Of a stretch of 64,000 nucleotides of DNA, positions 34,501-44,594 are shown one piece after another. Location of the stretch: the NCBI GenBank assembly GCA_037176845.1, contig JAYKXP010000121.1, forward strand, positions 1 through 64,000, given 5' to 3'. A model generated the notes under the pieces. The model did not search any database. It saw nothing but the letters and a program-made list of their open reading frames with translations, and was not told the origin of the DNA. The position numbers and the translations under genes are program-made. Numbering within the stretch: the stretch's first letter is position 1; every line of letters begins with the position of its first letter. The DNA is from Paramarasmius palmivorus (Eukaryota > Basidiomycota > Agaricomycetes > Agaricales > Marasmiaceae).

Positions 34501-37500
34501 TGCCAGGTTCAACTACTACTAAAAAATACATGCGAAATGAGGTGTGGTCTTTAATTGCACATAAGGGAGCACCATCTTGGTATATAACTATAGCACCGGC
34601 AGACAACAAGCATCCTTTATGCTTGTACTATGCTGATGAACATGAAATGTTTACACCTGACCTTCGCAGTAGATCTGATAGAATCCGACTTATCTGTAAC
34701 AATCCTGTTGCTTGTGCTCGCTTTTTTAACTACGTTGTAGAAATATTTATTCAGGATATACTTGGTTGTGGTATTAGTGATCGTGGGTTATATGGACATC
34801 ACAATGCACATTATGGTGTAGTTGAACAACAAGGCCGACTGACACTTCATCTTCATTTATTGTTGTGGATCAAGGGTTCACTTACACCACAACAGATACG
34901 TGAACGGCTAAAAGATGGTGTTACACTGTTTGAAAATAAATTAATCTTATATCTTGAGAGTGTTTTTGCAGGACAATTTCTTAATTCTGATTTTGAATGT
35001 GTAGCCAAGAAGGTAGCTAGTGTATCACAACACATAGAATATCGTGATCCAACTGAGACTTTGCCTGTAGGTCCTCCTAGAAAATGTGCAACTCACTCCT
35101 TAAGTAATCTATGTTCGTCGTGCGTTGTTTGTGTGGAATATGATAAATGGTTAAAACAATATGAGTTTGTTGTTAATGACTTGATTCTTAGAACTAACAT
35201 GCATGACTGTGACAGAGGAACAAAAAAAGATGGTTCACAAAAGAAAAATCACTTGTATAAGAGTTGTAAAGATAACAGATGGGGTAAATGTAAGGCACGT
35301 TTCCCAAGGCCTGTTTATAACAATACAATAGTAGATCATGAAACAGGTGCTATTACTATGAAGAAGACTGAACCTTGGTTTAATACTTTTTCTTATCCAC
35401 TGACATATTTTCTTCGCTGTAATACAGATGTTACTTATCTTGGCTCTGGAACAGCCATTAAATCTGTTGTGTTGTATGTTACTGATTATATTACTAAAGC
35501 ATCATTAAAGACTCATGTAGTGTTTGATTCAATTGTATCTGTATTTTCAAAAAATGATGAGGTCGTCTATGGAAATGAAAGTAGTGAAGAGAAAGCTAGA
35601 AAATTAATGACTAAAGTAGTTAATTTGCTGTCTACGAAGATGGAGTTTGGTGCACCATTAATATGTTCCTATCTTCTGGGATATCCTGATCACTATACAG
35701 ACCACAGATTTATTCCATTCTATTGGCAGCAGTTTGTTGCTCGAGTTCAATCTGACTGTGAACCTGACATTAAACCTGTTGTACAGGAGAAAGTAGCTCT
35801 TCTTAAGCGAGGAAACAGAGTACTAGGTGTTTCACCTGTCATGGATTATGTTAGTAGACCTATTGAAGCTTCCCATATATGTTTATATGACTGGATTCGG
35901 ATCAGTCATAGAGTTACTTTGAAAACTGCTTCTCGGAAAAAAAAAACTAAGTGTGATATACCTTCAAGTGTTAGTCGTGAAGTTGATGAAGGTACTCATC
36001 GAAATTCTGTTGAAGATATTAAGTTGTTGAGAAACACACTTCCATCTGGTTGCTTTAGATTTAAGGCTGACCATGATTTAGTAGACACACATGTTGCCAG
36101 AATTCAAAAGGACTCAGAAAAAATTGTAGTTAATTTTGTTGGAGCTACTTTGCCCAGAAGAGATCAAGGAGATTATGATTACTATTGCTGTGTCATGTTA
36201 TCGCTTTTTAAACCCTGGCGAAAAGGAACTGATCTTAAAACACCTAATGAATCTTGGAGCAATATGTTCAGTGCACATACATTTAATAGCAGACAGTATA
36301 CTCTCATGGACAACTTTATGATTAAGTATCAGTGTCTTGATGCTCGAGATGACTATCGAGCTCAAATGAAAAAAGAATCACAGCTACAGAGCAGCTGGAA
36401 TCCCATTTTTGATCAGATTATTGAAAACTTTGATGTCAACCAAGATGGTGATGAAGAAATGTTTTTTCCAGATATTGATCCACTTGGTTGTAGTATGAAT
36501 GTAGATAGCAATGACTTTGAAAAGCCAGCAGCTACAGCTAATTTTACTAGTTCACATCTTAAGCACCTTGCACAACGGACAGAAATTCGCAACATACTAC
36601 AGTCTTGTAAGTGGAATGTTGTATTGCCTGAAGTAAATGCAAGTGCTAGTAATATAAATGAAAGGCAGCCTATTCCTGTACTGTCTCGTGATCATTGGAA
36701 GACAGTTTTAATGTCAAAAAGGAAAGAGGTTTTAGAAGCACGTGCTAGCAGAGTACCACAGTCAGTCCGTTCTGCCTTTATAGACCAGCGCAATAAGAAG
36801 ACAAAATCAAGTATCTCAGCATTTGTTGGTATAATAGATAAGTCATATATAGATTATATGTTTAGTGCTGTTGAGAGTCAGTCGATTATTGAACATACTA
36901 TACAAATATTTAACCTTAACAGTGAGCAACTTAGAGCATTTAAAATTATTGCTAATCATGCTTCTTCTTTTGTCTTTTCACAGCTAAAGATGTATATTGG
37001 AGGAATGGGGGGTACAGGCAAGTCTACTGTCTTAAAAGCATTAATCCACTTCTTTAATTCTAGGGGTGAAAGTTACCGGCTTCTTGTAGTAGCTCCAACA
37101 GGCAGTGCAGCTGCACTGCTAGGTGGTTCTACATATCATTCTGCTTTCGGTATAAATGATTATTCAGAGGAAGGAAATTTACCACTAATTAGAGAGCGGT
37201 TAATGGGTGTTCAGTATGTGTTCTTTGATGAGATATCAATGGTATCCAGCTGGGAATTATATCGCATTAGTCGTCAGCTATGTCTTTGTCTCTTAAAAGA
37301 AGATACAGAGTTTGGTGGTTTGAATATGATTTTTGCTGGTGATTTTGCGCAGTTACCTCCGCCAATGGGTGGGGAAAGCATTTCATTATATGGACGAAAC
37401 ATAGGTGTTTTTCGTAGTACTCCAAGACAGCAAGAGGAAGCGATTGGTAAATCACTTTGGCATCGTGTGACTACTGTTGTTATACTACGTCAAAATATGA

Positions 37501-39701
37501 GACAGACTTTGCAATCAGAAGAAGACAGACAGTTTCGTACTGCATTAGAAAATATGCGGTTTAAAAGTTGTACACCTTCTGATATAGCTTTTTTAAACTC
37601 CCGTGTAACTTCTAATTTGCCAGGATTACCTTCCATTTGTGCAAGAAACTTTCGTAATGTCGCAATCATTACCGCATACAATGTACAGAAAGATGAAATT
37701 AATGCCATTGGTTGTGAGAGATATGCACAAGAACACCAGGTAACATTAACTCACTTCTATTCTGATGACATTATCAAGCCTTCTAGTAAGCGGAAGACAA
37801 GAAGATCAAAAGATGACAATGTGGTTAACCTCAAAGAAGTTACTCCTGAGTGGCAAGAATATTTATGGACTTTAGATCCCAGTGCTGGTGATACTCTTGT
37901 TCCTGCCAAGCTGAGTTTTTGTGAAGGTATGCCTGTTATCATCCGTCGAAATATTGCAACTGAACTTAATATTACTCGGGGACAAGAGGGCACTATTTAT
38001 GGTTGGATTTCGCGAGGCCCACCACAAAGACAAAGACTGGATACTCTTTTTGTTCAGCTTACAAATCCACCGTCCAACATACAGATTAGTGGTTTGCCTC
38101 TGAATGTTGTTCCAATTACTCCTACTTCTGAATTCACTACTATTCGGCTTCCCTATGGTAAAGGTCCTTCGTTGGTAGTGTGGAGGACACAGATTGATGT
38201 AGTTCCATGTTTTGCAATGACTGACTTTTCTTCACAGGGCAAAACAAGGCCTCAAAATTCTGTGCATCTTAATAACTGCCGTAATTTCCATGGTTACTAC
38301 ACTGCTCTGTCTAGAAGTTCAACTGCAGCTGGTACAATCATACTTCAAGGATTTGATCCTTTAAAAATTACTGGAGGCCTCGACGGATCTTCTCTCAAGC
38401 AAGAATATAGGGAGCTAGAACTTCTTGACGATATAACAAATCAGCGATATAACAGAACTTTGCCTTCTACAGTAGTGGGTGATACTCGTAATCAGTTGAT
38501 TAAATCTTTTCGCACGGCTGTTGGACAAGATTACATGCCAGCTTCATTAAAAGATTGTTTAAAATGGTCATCAAATGATCCTCTATGTCCTTTGGATGTT
38601 GACAATATTGCATGGGAAATTGTTAACCACTCTACATTTAATGCTCAACAACAGACACAGAAATCTGCACTGAAGAATGATATTGACATGTTTGAGGCTA
38701 ATAATGTAAAAGTTGGCAAATCTTCGATAAAAAAAGGTTTGAGTGGCGATAATATTGTTGGAAACAAAAGAGTAGCTTTATCTTCTGCTGAGGATGCTGA
38801 AGTGTCTAACTTCAAGCGTATGCGTGTGTCTGAAACTATATCTCCCAGATCCATTAATACGCTACCAGCACCTATATGGGCAAACAACAGCTGTGCATAT
38901 GATGCACTTATTGCTGTTCTATGGCCTTTGTGGAATACTAATGTATCTCGTTGGACAAGATATTTCCAAGCTTCTAATAACAGTATGCTACCAGAATTGT
39001 TACCTGCTTTTATAATGTGTAAAGATGGAGGTTGTGATGTTACACAGATGCGGGATATGTATCGTAACATTATGATTGCTCGATATCCTACTTGTTTTTC
39101 AATGGGTGCATTTGCTTCTGTATCTGAGCTTATCCACTATACAATTCCAGGTGAGGAGTCAATAATACAACGATTAGAGTTGTGTATAGACTGTGGAGAA
39201 GAGTATCAGAGAGTCCCTCCAAATAACAACACTTTAATTCTCTATCAGGGGACAGACCAAGTTACATCTGTTGCTGAGTTATTACGTAGTCTAACTAGTG
39301 AGCGGTTAGTTAGTCAATCGAGACAGTGTCGGGAATGTGCCAGTCAAATTACCTCACATTACATGTTTCATCATGCACCTGAGCTGCTTACATTTAATCT
39401 TCAGGAGACAGGCTGTGATCGAACATTGCCTTATATTGATATTGATATAAGTTTGCCAGTAGATAATGCATCAATTCCATATAAATTATTTGGCATTATT
39501 TACTTTAAAGATGGTCATTTTGTAGCCCGTTATATTGATAGCAATTCTGTAGTTTGGTTTCACGATGGTATGTCAATCATACCTGGAAATAGATCAAGAT
39601 ATTTATTTAACAAGAACTTAAATGAAGGAAGACTTGATTTGAGAACATGTCGTGAATACAGGGCATGTTATGTTATTTACACAAGGTTACATCAGAATTA
39701 A
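31506..39701 (+). CDS. Helitron Rep/helicase polyprotein with C-terminal USP-like protease domain
   Basis: One uninterrupted frame of 2731 codons. In order: VPWEVIESYL region (about residue 390); DUF6570 region LANGLWLGNVPQQLENLSY (about 657-690); Helitron-like N domain YPKMFPWLFPYG (about 876); the HUH motif LHLHLLLW (about 1114-1121); catalytic tyrosine pair Y1324 and Y1328 in YVTDYITK; PIF1 helicase with Walker A GGMGGTGKST (about 1833) and Walker B FFDEISM (about 1905); and the C-terminal helicase motif TDFSSQGKT...YYTALSRSS (about 2237-2280). A final domain has a Cys box NNSCAYDALIAVL (about 2459), two CxxC pairs (CIDCGEEY, CRECASQ) and a His box DGHFVARYI (about 2671). This is the layout of a ubiquitin-specific protease. 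All catalytic motifs seen are intact. The first 300 codons have host-like composition, so the real start is probably downstream of 31506. Confidence 0.9.
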   Translation: MYDAFCAVVGANDGRFTVFSSQRRFREVKLCACGGFCMSSTLLFSEQMKTVNLCSPRSGINIAACMSDIPCYRHGLCSVSDVVRACVSNEGICICLLSEGFSASTVYSVKLFPKGFSRQEIVSVFVRPICEQKTCNTYPDLFRVRLSLTFGSGTSLKEREVFAFEVYVNGEVRFSGRLCHIHIGSFLVDVQALKDGVNAFACCVGRVGKEGLRRCRLAELVGCVERGSSTLHVCLDGCTKLYTAACWFSFDDFIEYTVLVYFVAFLRCIVEPVVIDCVVPKGRRSSFDCLVDCVYMNSFYVYVSLPLWDQFGFVGATAILFNTFYVAESTAFCMWLLQDQSQSMCRLHVACLEGDVFTCSKYDVQCLQKGLECKTGFQILYGGAKKPLVPWEVIESYILSNHLNLGQDSSSLFKYVDHISVNEVAQYLDRQNIVFVRVPLEYLLRHMTVQQKRDAARLHQGAGKSRMSDAEAIKYFTNHYCASCRHTVTVLQGAAAPKGQIKSSRSKKTESKVDTGNTLNCSVSSEDIKRPDSLDIFQNALKASTANGFVPDFPPSPVDDSIVHRILQKACPKVDPINFIEVGCAVCGCLSLYSKTVPLRNVKNLTRILDVPHIVRKERKVSSDRIGYLNGPVLASGCTRVCTTCRALLMKGTLPKISLANGLWLGNVPQQLENLSYVEKLLIARVWHTACFVRILKIGRKMKANAMAFEAPIPKVYHMLPPPRDDISEVLAVIFTGPGKPCIEDYHKTPLLVRRNAVKEALVWLILNHPGYSDVKLSEANLMQYDEGTPPCAVIWKKVDDIRTSETQSTVYNEDEDGTDTGKCAFTVHALTGEQLSTFTKDEIDGIATNYFNSGGKMLGIGRKKHGESIWKNPTLYPKMFPWLFPYGVGGLGTVPSLSESAHKRHLLMYYDKRFQLDENFPIVAFSHEQVKAATQAGWLLTDHASFSTVAHRILTLNTETLQNLAERMTNGEKVIPNTPDEVACFKVISDLDRVAGKVPGSTTTKKYMRNEVWSLIAHKGAPSWYITIAPADNKHPLCLYYADEHEMFTPDLRSRSDRIRLICNNPVACARFFNYVVEIFIQDILGCGISDRGLYGHHNAHYGVVEQQGRLTLHLHLLLWIKGSLTPQQIRERLKDGVTLFENKLILYLESVFAGQFLNSDFECVAKKVASVSQHIEYRDPTETLPVGPPRKCATHSLSNLCSSCVVCVEYDKWLKQYEFVVNDLILRTNMHDCDRGTKKDGSQKKNHLYKSCKDNRWGKCKARFPRPVYNNTIVDHETGAITMKKTEPWFNTFSYPLTYFLRCNTDVTYLGSGTAIKSVVLYVTDYITKASLKTHVVFDSIVSVFSKNDEVVYGNESSEEKARKLMTKVVNLLSTKMEFGAPLICSYLLGYPDHYTDHRFIPFYWQQFVARVQSDCEPDIKPVVQEKVALLKRGNRVLGVSPVMDYVSRPIEASHICLYDWIRISHRVTLKTASRKKKTKCDIPSSVSREVDEGTHRNSVEDIKLLRNTLPSGCFRFKADHDLVDTHVARIQKDSEKIVVNFVGATLPRRDQGDYDYYCCVMLSLFKPWRKGTDLKTPNESWSNMFSAHTFNSRQYTLMDNFMIKYQCLDARDDYRAQMKKESQLQSSWNPIFDQIIENFDVNQDGDEEMFFPDIDPLGCSMNVDSNDFEKPAATANFTSSHLKHLAQRTEIRNILQSCKWNVVLPEVNASASNINERQPIPVLSRDHWKTVLMSKRKEVLEARASRVPQSVRSAFIDQRNKKTKSSISAFVGIIDKSYIDYMFSAVESQSIIEHTIQIFNLNSEQLRAFKIIANHASSFVFSQLKMYIGGMGGTGKSTVLKALIHFFNSRGESYRLLVVAPTGSAAALLGGSTYHSAFGINDYSEEGNLPLIRERLMGVQYVFFDEISMVSSWELYRISRQLCLCLLKEDTEFGGLNMIFAGDFAQLPPPMGGESISLYGRNIGVFRSTPRQQEEAIGKSLWHRVTTVVILRQNMRQTLQSEEDRQFRTALENMRFKSCTPSDIAFLNSRVTSNLPGLPSICARNFRNVAIITAYNVQKDEINAIGCERYAQEHQVTLTHFYSDDIIKPSSKRKTRRSKDDNVVNLKEVTPEWQEYLWTLDPSAGDTLVPAKLSFCEGMPVIIRRNIATELNITRGQEGTIYGWISRGPPQRQRLDTLFVQLTNPPSNIQISGLPLNVVPITPTSEFTTIRLPYGKGPSLVVWRTQIDVVPCFAMTDFSSQGKTRPQNSVHLNNCRNFHGYYTALSRSSTAAGTIILQGFDPLKITGGLDGSSLKQEYRELELLDDITNQRYNRTLPSTVVGDTRNQLIKSFRTAVGQDYMPASLKDCLKWSSNDPLCPLDVDNIAWEIVNHSTFNAQQQTQKSALKNDIDMFEANNVKVGKSSIKKGLSGDNIVGNKRVALSSAEDAEVSNFKRMRVSETISPRSINTLPAPIWANNSCAYDALIAVLWPLWNTNVSRWTRYFQASNNSMLPELLPAFIMCKDGGCDVTQMRDMYRNIMIARYPTCFSMGAFASVSELIHYTIPGEESIIQRLELCIDCGEEYQRVPPNNNTLILYQGTDQVTSVAELLRSLTSERLVSQSRQCRECASQITSHYMFHHAPELLTFNLQETGCDRTLPYIDIDISLPVDNASIPYKLFGIIYFKDGHFVARYIDSNSVVWFHDGMSIIPGNRSRYLFNKNLNEGRLDLRTCREYRACYVIYTRLHQN

Positions 39702-40300
39702 AGTATATATGAACATATTACCGTCTGTAAAATAGTAGGATGTGTACATCTCGGACACATATATAAGGCAGTACTTATGAAATATTTGTTGTGATTGAGT
39801 TAGATAGTCTTTCAACCTGCTTTAAATTGTAGAATATTGTTGGAAATCCTTGGCTATTCTTTATGTACATGCTGTAATGTTTCAGAGCAGTGAAATGTTC
39901 ACTTGAATTCTAGCTGCTATCTCATTGCACCCAATTGAAATCCAGTTCCCCACTGAAGCGCTTGATACGCATCAGAAAACGTCAGCTGTCTTTTTCGGTA
40001 GGAAATGTTATTGTGTTAAGATAGTTTTTTGTCTATTAAAAAGCGATTCTTAGTAGGTGTGAATTGTTGGAGAACGTTCAGAGGAGAACTGCTGAAAGCA
40101 CATTGCAGCGGATTTTTGCTGGCCACATCAGCAACTCTCGCGTTTTGTGATGGTGGATTTCCAGTAACACAGGTGACCAGTGGAAATTCGCTGAACACTT
40201 GGTTGGTGGTGTACCATTTTCCCTCTGTATTCCGCGTACTGCCGCCCCAGAAACAGGTCTGTTCCGGTTCCGGGCCGGGTCACGGTGTGTCCTGATTACA
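32300..40300 (+). mobile_element. Helitron, apparently intact coding capacity, ends not proven
   Basis: The extent is estimated from the A+T-rich, CpG-poor composition that begins at about 32270-32450 inside the ORF and fades after about 40.0 kb. A CTGAT at 40290-40294, which fits the CTRR-T terminus of Helitrons, is preceded by a C/G-rich stretch (about 40262-40275) that can form only a 4-bp stem. I do not consider it proven. No 5' TC end was identified. Confidence 0.55.
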
Positions 40301-40824
40301 TAAAGCGCTGCTGTCTGCTTCTGTCTTTTTCAATGCGCTCTTTGTGATCTTTGTGGTAACGGAGCGCTGTTGGCCACTTTCTCGTAGTCTTTCGCTCTGC
40401 TCTTCGTGATTGTTTCACCTCAGTGACTGCAGTTCAGTGAAGGGAGAACAGTAAAGATTGTTAGGGTTCGCAATATGTGTAGATGGGCTGTTGGGGTGAG
40501 TTAACAGATGCGTTTCTGATTTGTGAATACTGATAGTATTGCTTTTCTGAATATGTTCGAATATAGATAACTTGGCGAGGAACAACCACCGTTGGAGACG
40601 AGTCGTTGGAGATTCGTCCAATTTTGACTGATCGGTCATCTGGGAGATAACGGGCTTCATTGGGGAGAAAGGGTTGAAGGACAGGTCGAAACGGGAAAAG
40701 GTTAGGGAGACGTAATGGACTGTCGAGGTATGTATTGGGATTCTCGTTCGCATCCCTGGTATTAGACGTTGCTGACCCTTTACCTCCTGTTTCGCAATAT
40801 AGGATACGATTTAGGGCGACGTGA
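39702..40824. other. Helitron 3' region and intergenic DNA
   Basis: An A+T-rich non-coding tail runs to about 40040, then composition returns to the host type. A frame at 40029-40295 (+) is short and unsupported, as are minus frames at 40415-40880. Confidence 0.4.
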
Positions 40825-41983
40825 ATGCGAGCAGGTCCAGAACATTCAATTACCGACAACGACAGATGTTCTGAGTTCATTTTCGACGTTTACAGCATAG
40901 CGGAAATCCGGGAATCCGAGTGGTTTTTATGGCACTTTTGGTCGTTTCGAGATATTGTCAGTGTTTCACATCATCACGTCGATTTCGCTGAGTCTATGTT
41001 TGCAGTCGCTCGTTTGATCAGGAAGCCAACGTCATGCGAGCAAATACCAAGCGCCCGCGTGCAAGAAGACTTCGTGTTGCAAGAGGTGTGTTGAGCTACG
41101 TTTCATGCGTAGTGTATCGTTCTTTTGTTGAGGGTCGAATTTTCTCTTGCTTTAGGTTTTGATTTTGCTTTGTAGCTCGGAAGATAGCTGTACGGGACTG
41201 GAGAGCACAAGTGCTGAGTCGAATGGTGTAGTCGTTAGCAGAGCCGATAGAAGCGAGGTAGGTAGATATGAAAGTCCTTCTTTCAGTCATTTGTTTTCGT
41301 TGACCTACCTTGAAGTTTGCAGCTTTAGCAGCTATCGTTCGCGCTTTCGAAAGTGTACAGTGTTTGCGAATGTGCCGACCGTTTACAATTGGGGCTCTGC
41401 TGCGTCGTCCTCCATAATGACTGTCGAAGCTTTTCTGTACGAACCTCGAAGCGACGTGCAGATGTTATCTGTGGATTATCTGTGGACGTTGAATCGGTTT
41501 GCGCGATTTGTAGAACAATATTCAGGTTGAGAAAATTAGGACAACGACTACCGGTTGGATTGCAGTGCTGCGTAAGCGGTATGTCGTCGAGCTCTTACTG
41601 GATAGCTACTTACTCAGGAAGTTCGTAGTATGGAGGTGAATATCTCAAGTTACACCCAGTTTCCTCGCTAAATATACCGGTTCATCTATTTTTGTGCCAG
41701 GTTGGGAGTGCATGACTGAAGGCAGAAGCGCTTTCAAGGTTGCCATAACGTCGTCACATCTGTTCTGGGTTGCTGGTCGCAGAGTTTCGACAACGAATGT
41801 TGCATTGAGCAAGCTATCCGGACTTCGCGGAGTGAAAACGAGTAAGAATGTGGGTTCGACTTTGCTTTATGTTATTCATTGCGTTACTCGGGTATTTCAG
41901 GCCGACAGACATCCAACCATTTGGCTATCCGAGATCCAAGAACAAGGTCCGAAAGGTTGCGTGAATACGCTTCGTCACCGTAG
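40825..41983 (+). CDS. Unknown cysteine-rich protein, 5 exons, 278 aa
   Basis: Exons 40825-41085, 41156-41257, 41329-41578, 41701-41841 and 41901-41983. Introns are 70, 71, 122 and 59 bp and the phases close. The N terminus is aromatic and histidine-rich (EWFLWHFWSF...SHHHVDF). The third exon contains several Cys residues, including VCECADRL...CAICRTIF, which could bind metal. The last exon is basic (RQTSNHLAIRDPRTRSERL). No known domain is recognised. The gene is complete on the 3' side of the Helitron, so the insertion did not break it. Confidence 0.55.
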
Positions 41984-42239
41984 GTTCATGGTTAACCTCG
42001 CAGGGTGTATTGTTATTCGGCTGATATCCGGCTTTTCTTTTCGTTTGCTAAGCTTGGAGCTTCGAACAACTGATTCAGAATAGATAAACTTCCTCCGGTA
42101 AAACGGTTTGGTGGACGTCGAAGTCATTCGCCAGTTTCTACCGACGTAGCAAGCGAACTATGGGCTGTTCGATGCTATCTGTGTTAAGAAAGGCATGTGC
42201 CTTCTTGGTGTGGTGGTTCGATCTCCTGTTTACTTCTAC

Positions 42240-42246
42240 TATAAAA
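42240..42246 (+). promoter_or_regulatory. TATA box of NT2
   Basis: TATAAAA (within TATATAAAAG) lies 31 bp before the NT2 ATG at 42278, predicting a very short 5' leader. Confidence 0.55.
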
Positions 42247-42277
42247 GCCCTCCTTTCTTTCTCCCGCTCTACGAGGT

Positions 42278-44379
42278 ATGGATCGGTTTGTGGTTCTGTA
42301 AGGCTTTATCTTACTACTTTTCGTTGTTGTGCTTACGTTGCTTTAGACTGCGAAATCTTCAAGATGTGTTTTTTCGGCTCGTCTCTCCAGAAGTGATGGC
42401 GAGGTTGAAACGCGTGTCTCGAGGCGTGCGTAGCCAAGTCGTCTTTTACGAGGACGTTCGATTTGCGATACGCAAGCTTTATGGGCCTTTCTTCGATGAC
42501 CCTGCTAATATTACACGGTTTCGAGAGCTGCAGCACCTCACGGGTGCTTTGGTTTCCGGATCAACTTTAGTGTCGTTTCTTTCTGGTGGCCGATTTTCCC
42601 CTCCGGATTTAGATGTTTTTGTTGGAAAGGAGTCAACGCTGCCTGTGGGACAGTTTTTGATGCAAATGGGCTATTCTTTTGTCCCCCTTGCTACAGTTTC
42701 CTCTGGCAAGTCGTATCATTCTGAAGCTCAGCCGTCGACTTTTGTGGAAGCGCTCTCCCGTGAATTCACGAAGGCGCAATCTAATACTGGTACTGTTGCG
42801 GACGGGTACGAGTTGACGGGTATTGCAGGCGTGTTCAACTTCACCAAAAAGGGTCGGCCTGTGGTCCAGATCGTCGCCGTTCACGAAGAACCGATTGGAG
42901 TGATCCTTGGTTTTTACTCGAGTGGGTTTTGTTGTCCCCTTTTTCGTCTTGCCTTTTTTTTGGGGGGTTTTTTCCTTCACGACTTTGTTTTTTGGTTGTA
43001 TTTCTTTGGTGCTCACTCAGTGTTTTTTTTAGCACTGGTTTTGAATGTTGCAACCGCTACCGAGGTCGTGTCTTTGTATCCTTGGACGTCCTTCGTGGAA
43101 AATCGCGCTTTGTATCTAAAACGTGATACCCTCGCTGTAGAAGCGGCGCGTAGCAAGTACGAACTTAGAGGGTGGTCGTCGTTCACGATGCTTACTGCAG
43201 AACGGTACCTTTCGCGTGACTCCGAATTGTCGATGAAAATTCGTTGGTTCGGTGATGGTCGTAGTTGGGTGGTTAGGTTTCCTCCTCTAGAAGGGATACC
43301 CCATGCATCGGTTTTCTGTGGTCCACTCGCAGTCGCGTCTTGGCATCTCTGTTGCTGGGATCCGCACACCGTTAGCTTGTCTGTTTCCAAGCTTCACAGC
43401 CAATGGTTCGCAGGGAGCTACTTCGTTCATTCGTCGGCAGAGTGCGCCGTGAGAAGTCATCCCTGTTTCGCCGGCTTGATGTCTCGGGTGGTGTTATCGG
43501 GGGATACAAGTAGTGTTCCACTTGACGGGCAATGCGGTGTTGCGTACAGTGCTACTCCAGGTTGCCCTTCTGGCTCTCCGGGTTTCTGCTCAGTTCCAGT
43601 AGTGGCGGAGTCGTTGGTTACAGCAGCAGATTCAAGCGAGTTCTCGGCGTCCAACGCTAAGTTGTCTGTTTCGGTCGGTGGTGATTTTGTGTCGGACGAC
43701 GAATGTAGCACGTGCACCACTGTCTCAGAGTGGGTGTTTTTTTCCCTCGCCGTGGATGTGTTTGCCGTGTGTTGATCAGAAATTATAGTGCGTCTTGGGA
43801 CGGTCTGGACGTATGGCGCTACACCCGTGCCGTTCGTGGTTGTTCTCACATGTATGTTTTCGTTCTTGGTCGTTGATACTGTTGCTAACCATCGTTCGTA
43901 GAATATGTGGTCCTCCTTATTCAGTTGACGCTGTTATCGTCGATTATCTACGTGGGTTATATCCTCTTATGGAGACAGAACACCGCCGTAGAGCGGCTTT
44001 GGACAAGCTGCGCATTGCGTTCAGGTCTTCGAGGGAATGCTGTCCTGTCGGGGACTCAGAGTTTCTCGCACTTTCTGCTTTCCATGTTTCGGCTATTCTT
44101 CGCTGTCTTCAGGATGTCGCTTGGTCTGGCCTTTGGGAGGAGGACGAGATTGATGTAAGTATGTATACCACGAAGCGTTCATACATTGCTGATGGGATGC
44201 AGTTTGAGGTGACGTTTACTTACGATGCTATTCAACACGCCGTGTGTTCTCTTTGCGTGTTTCGCGTACCGGTGGAGAGCTTGAATGCGGTTAGAAGTGA
44301 TGTCGTTGATTGGCGGGTCTGGGCTTCGGAATGGAGAGAAGCTAGGTTGGAAGCGCGTGTGGAGGCGCTTCCGTCCTGA
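42278..44379 (+). CDS. NT2: nucleotidyltransferase-fold-like protein, 6 exons, 597 aa
   Basis: Exons 42278-42297, 42347-42921, 43033-43729, 43780-43851, 43902-44154 and 44203-44379. The 20-nt first exon (MDRFVVL) and every intron phase match NT1 and NT3. The NTase-like site reads GALVSGS...FSPPDLDVF. Further conserved parts are IAGVFNF, VVSLYPWTSF and KYELRGW. The C-terminal domain starts YLRGLYPLMETEH and ends with a beta-rich exon, FEVTFTYDA. The second intron (111 bp) and the last (48 bp) leave the frame open, which could mislead an ORF-based reading. A Ser/Ala/Glu-rich linker (about 43560-43720) is longer than in NT1, so this is the longest copy. Confidence 0.8.
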
Positions 44380-44594
44380 CATGTTTGTAACGTATACGGT
44401 TCTTCGATTCGCTGGGGTGTACGTGGTACTGAAATAATAATACGGCTAATTCGGAGTGGCGCAAGTAATTTATGCTCACAATCGATGTACCCTATCCGAC
44501 AAGCGGCATGAAGGACGCGTGGCTATGGGTGGCTACTACTGATAAAAAAGGCGAGTCAATTGTTGACTAGGTGTCGTTTGTGCGTCTTTCCCGT

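Noticed and set aside
40286..40295. Helitron 3' end at CTGAT (40290-40294) with an upstream hairpin.
   Set aside because: The G/C-rich segment before it forms at most a 4-bp stem and there is no second copy to compare, so the boundary is not called.
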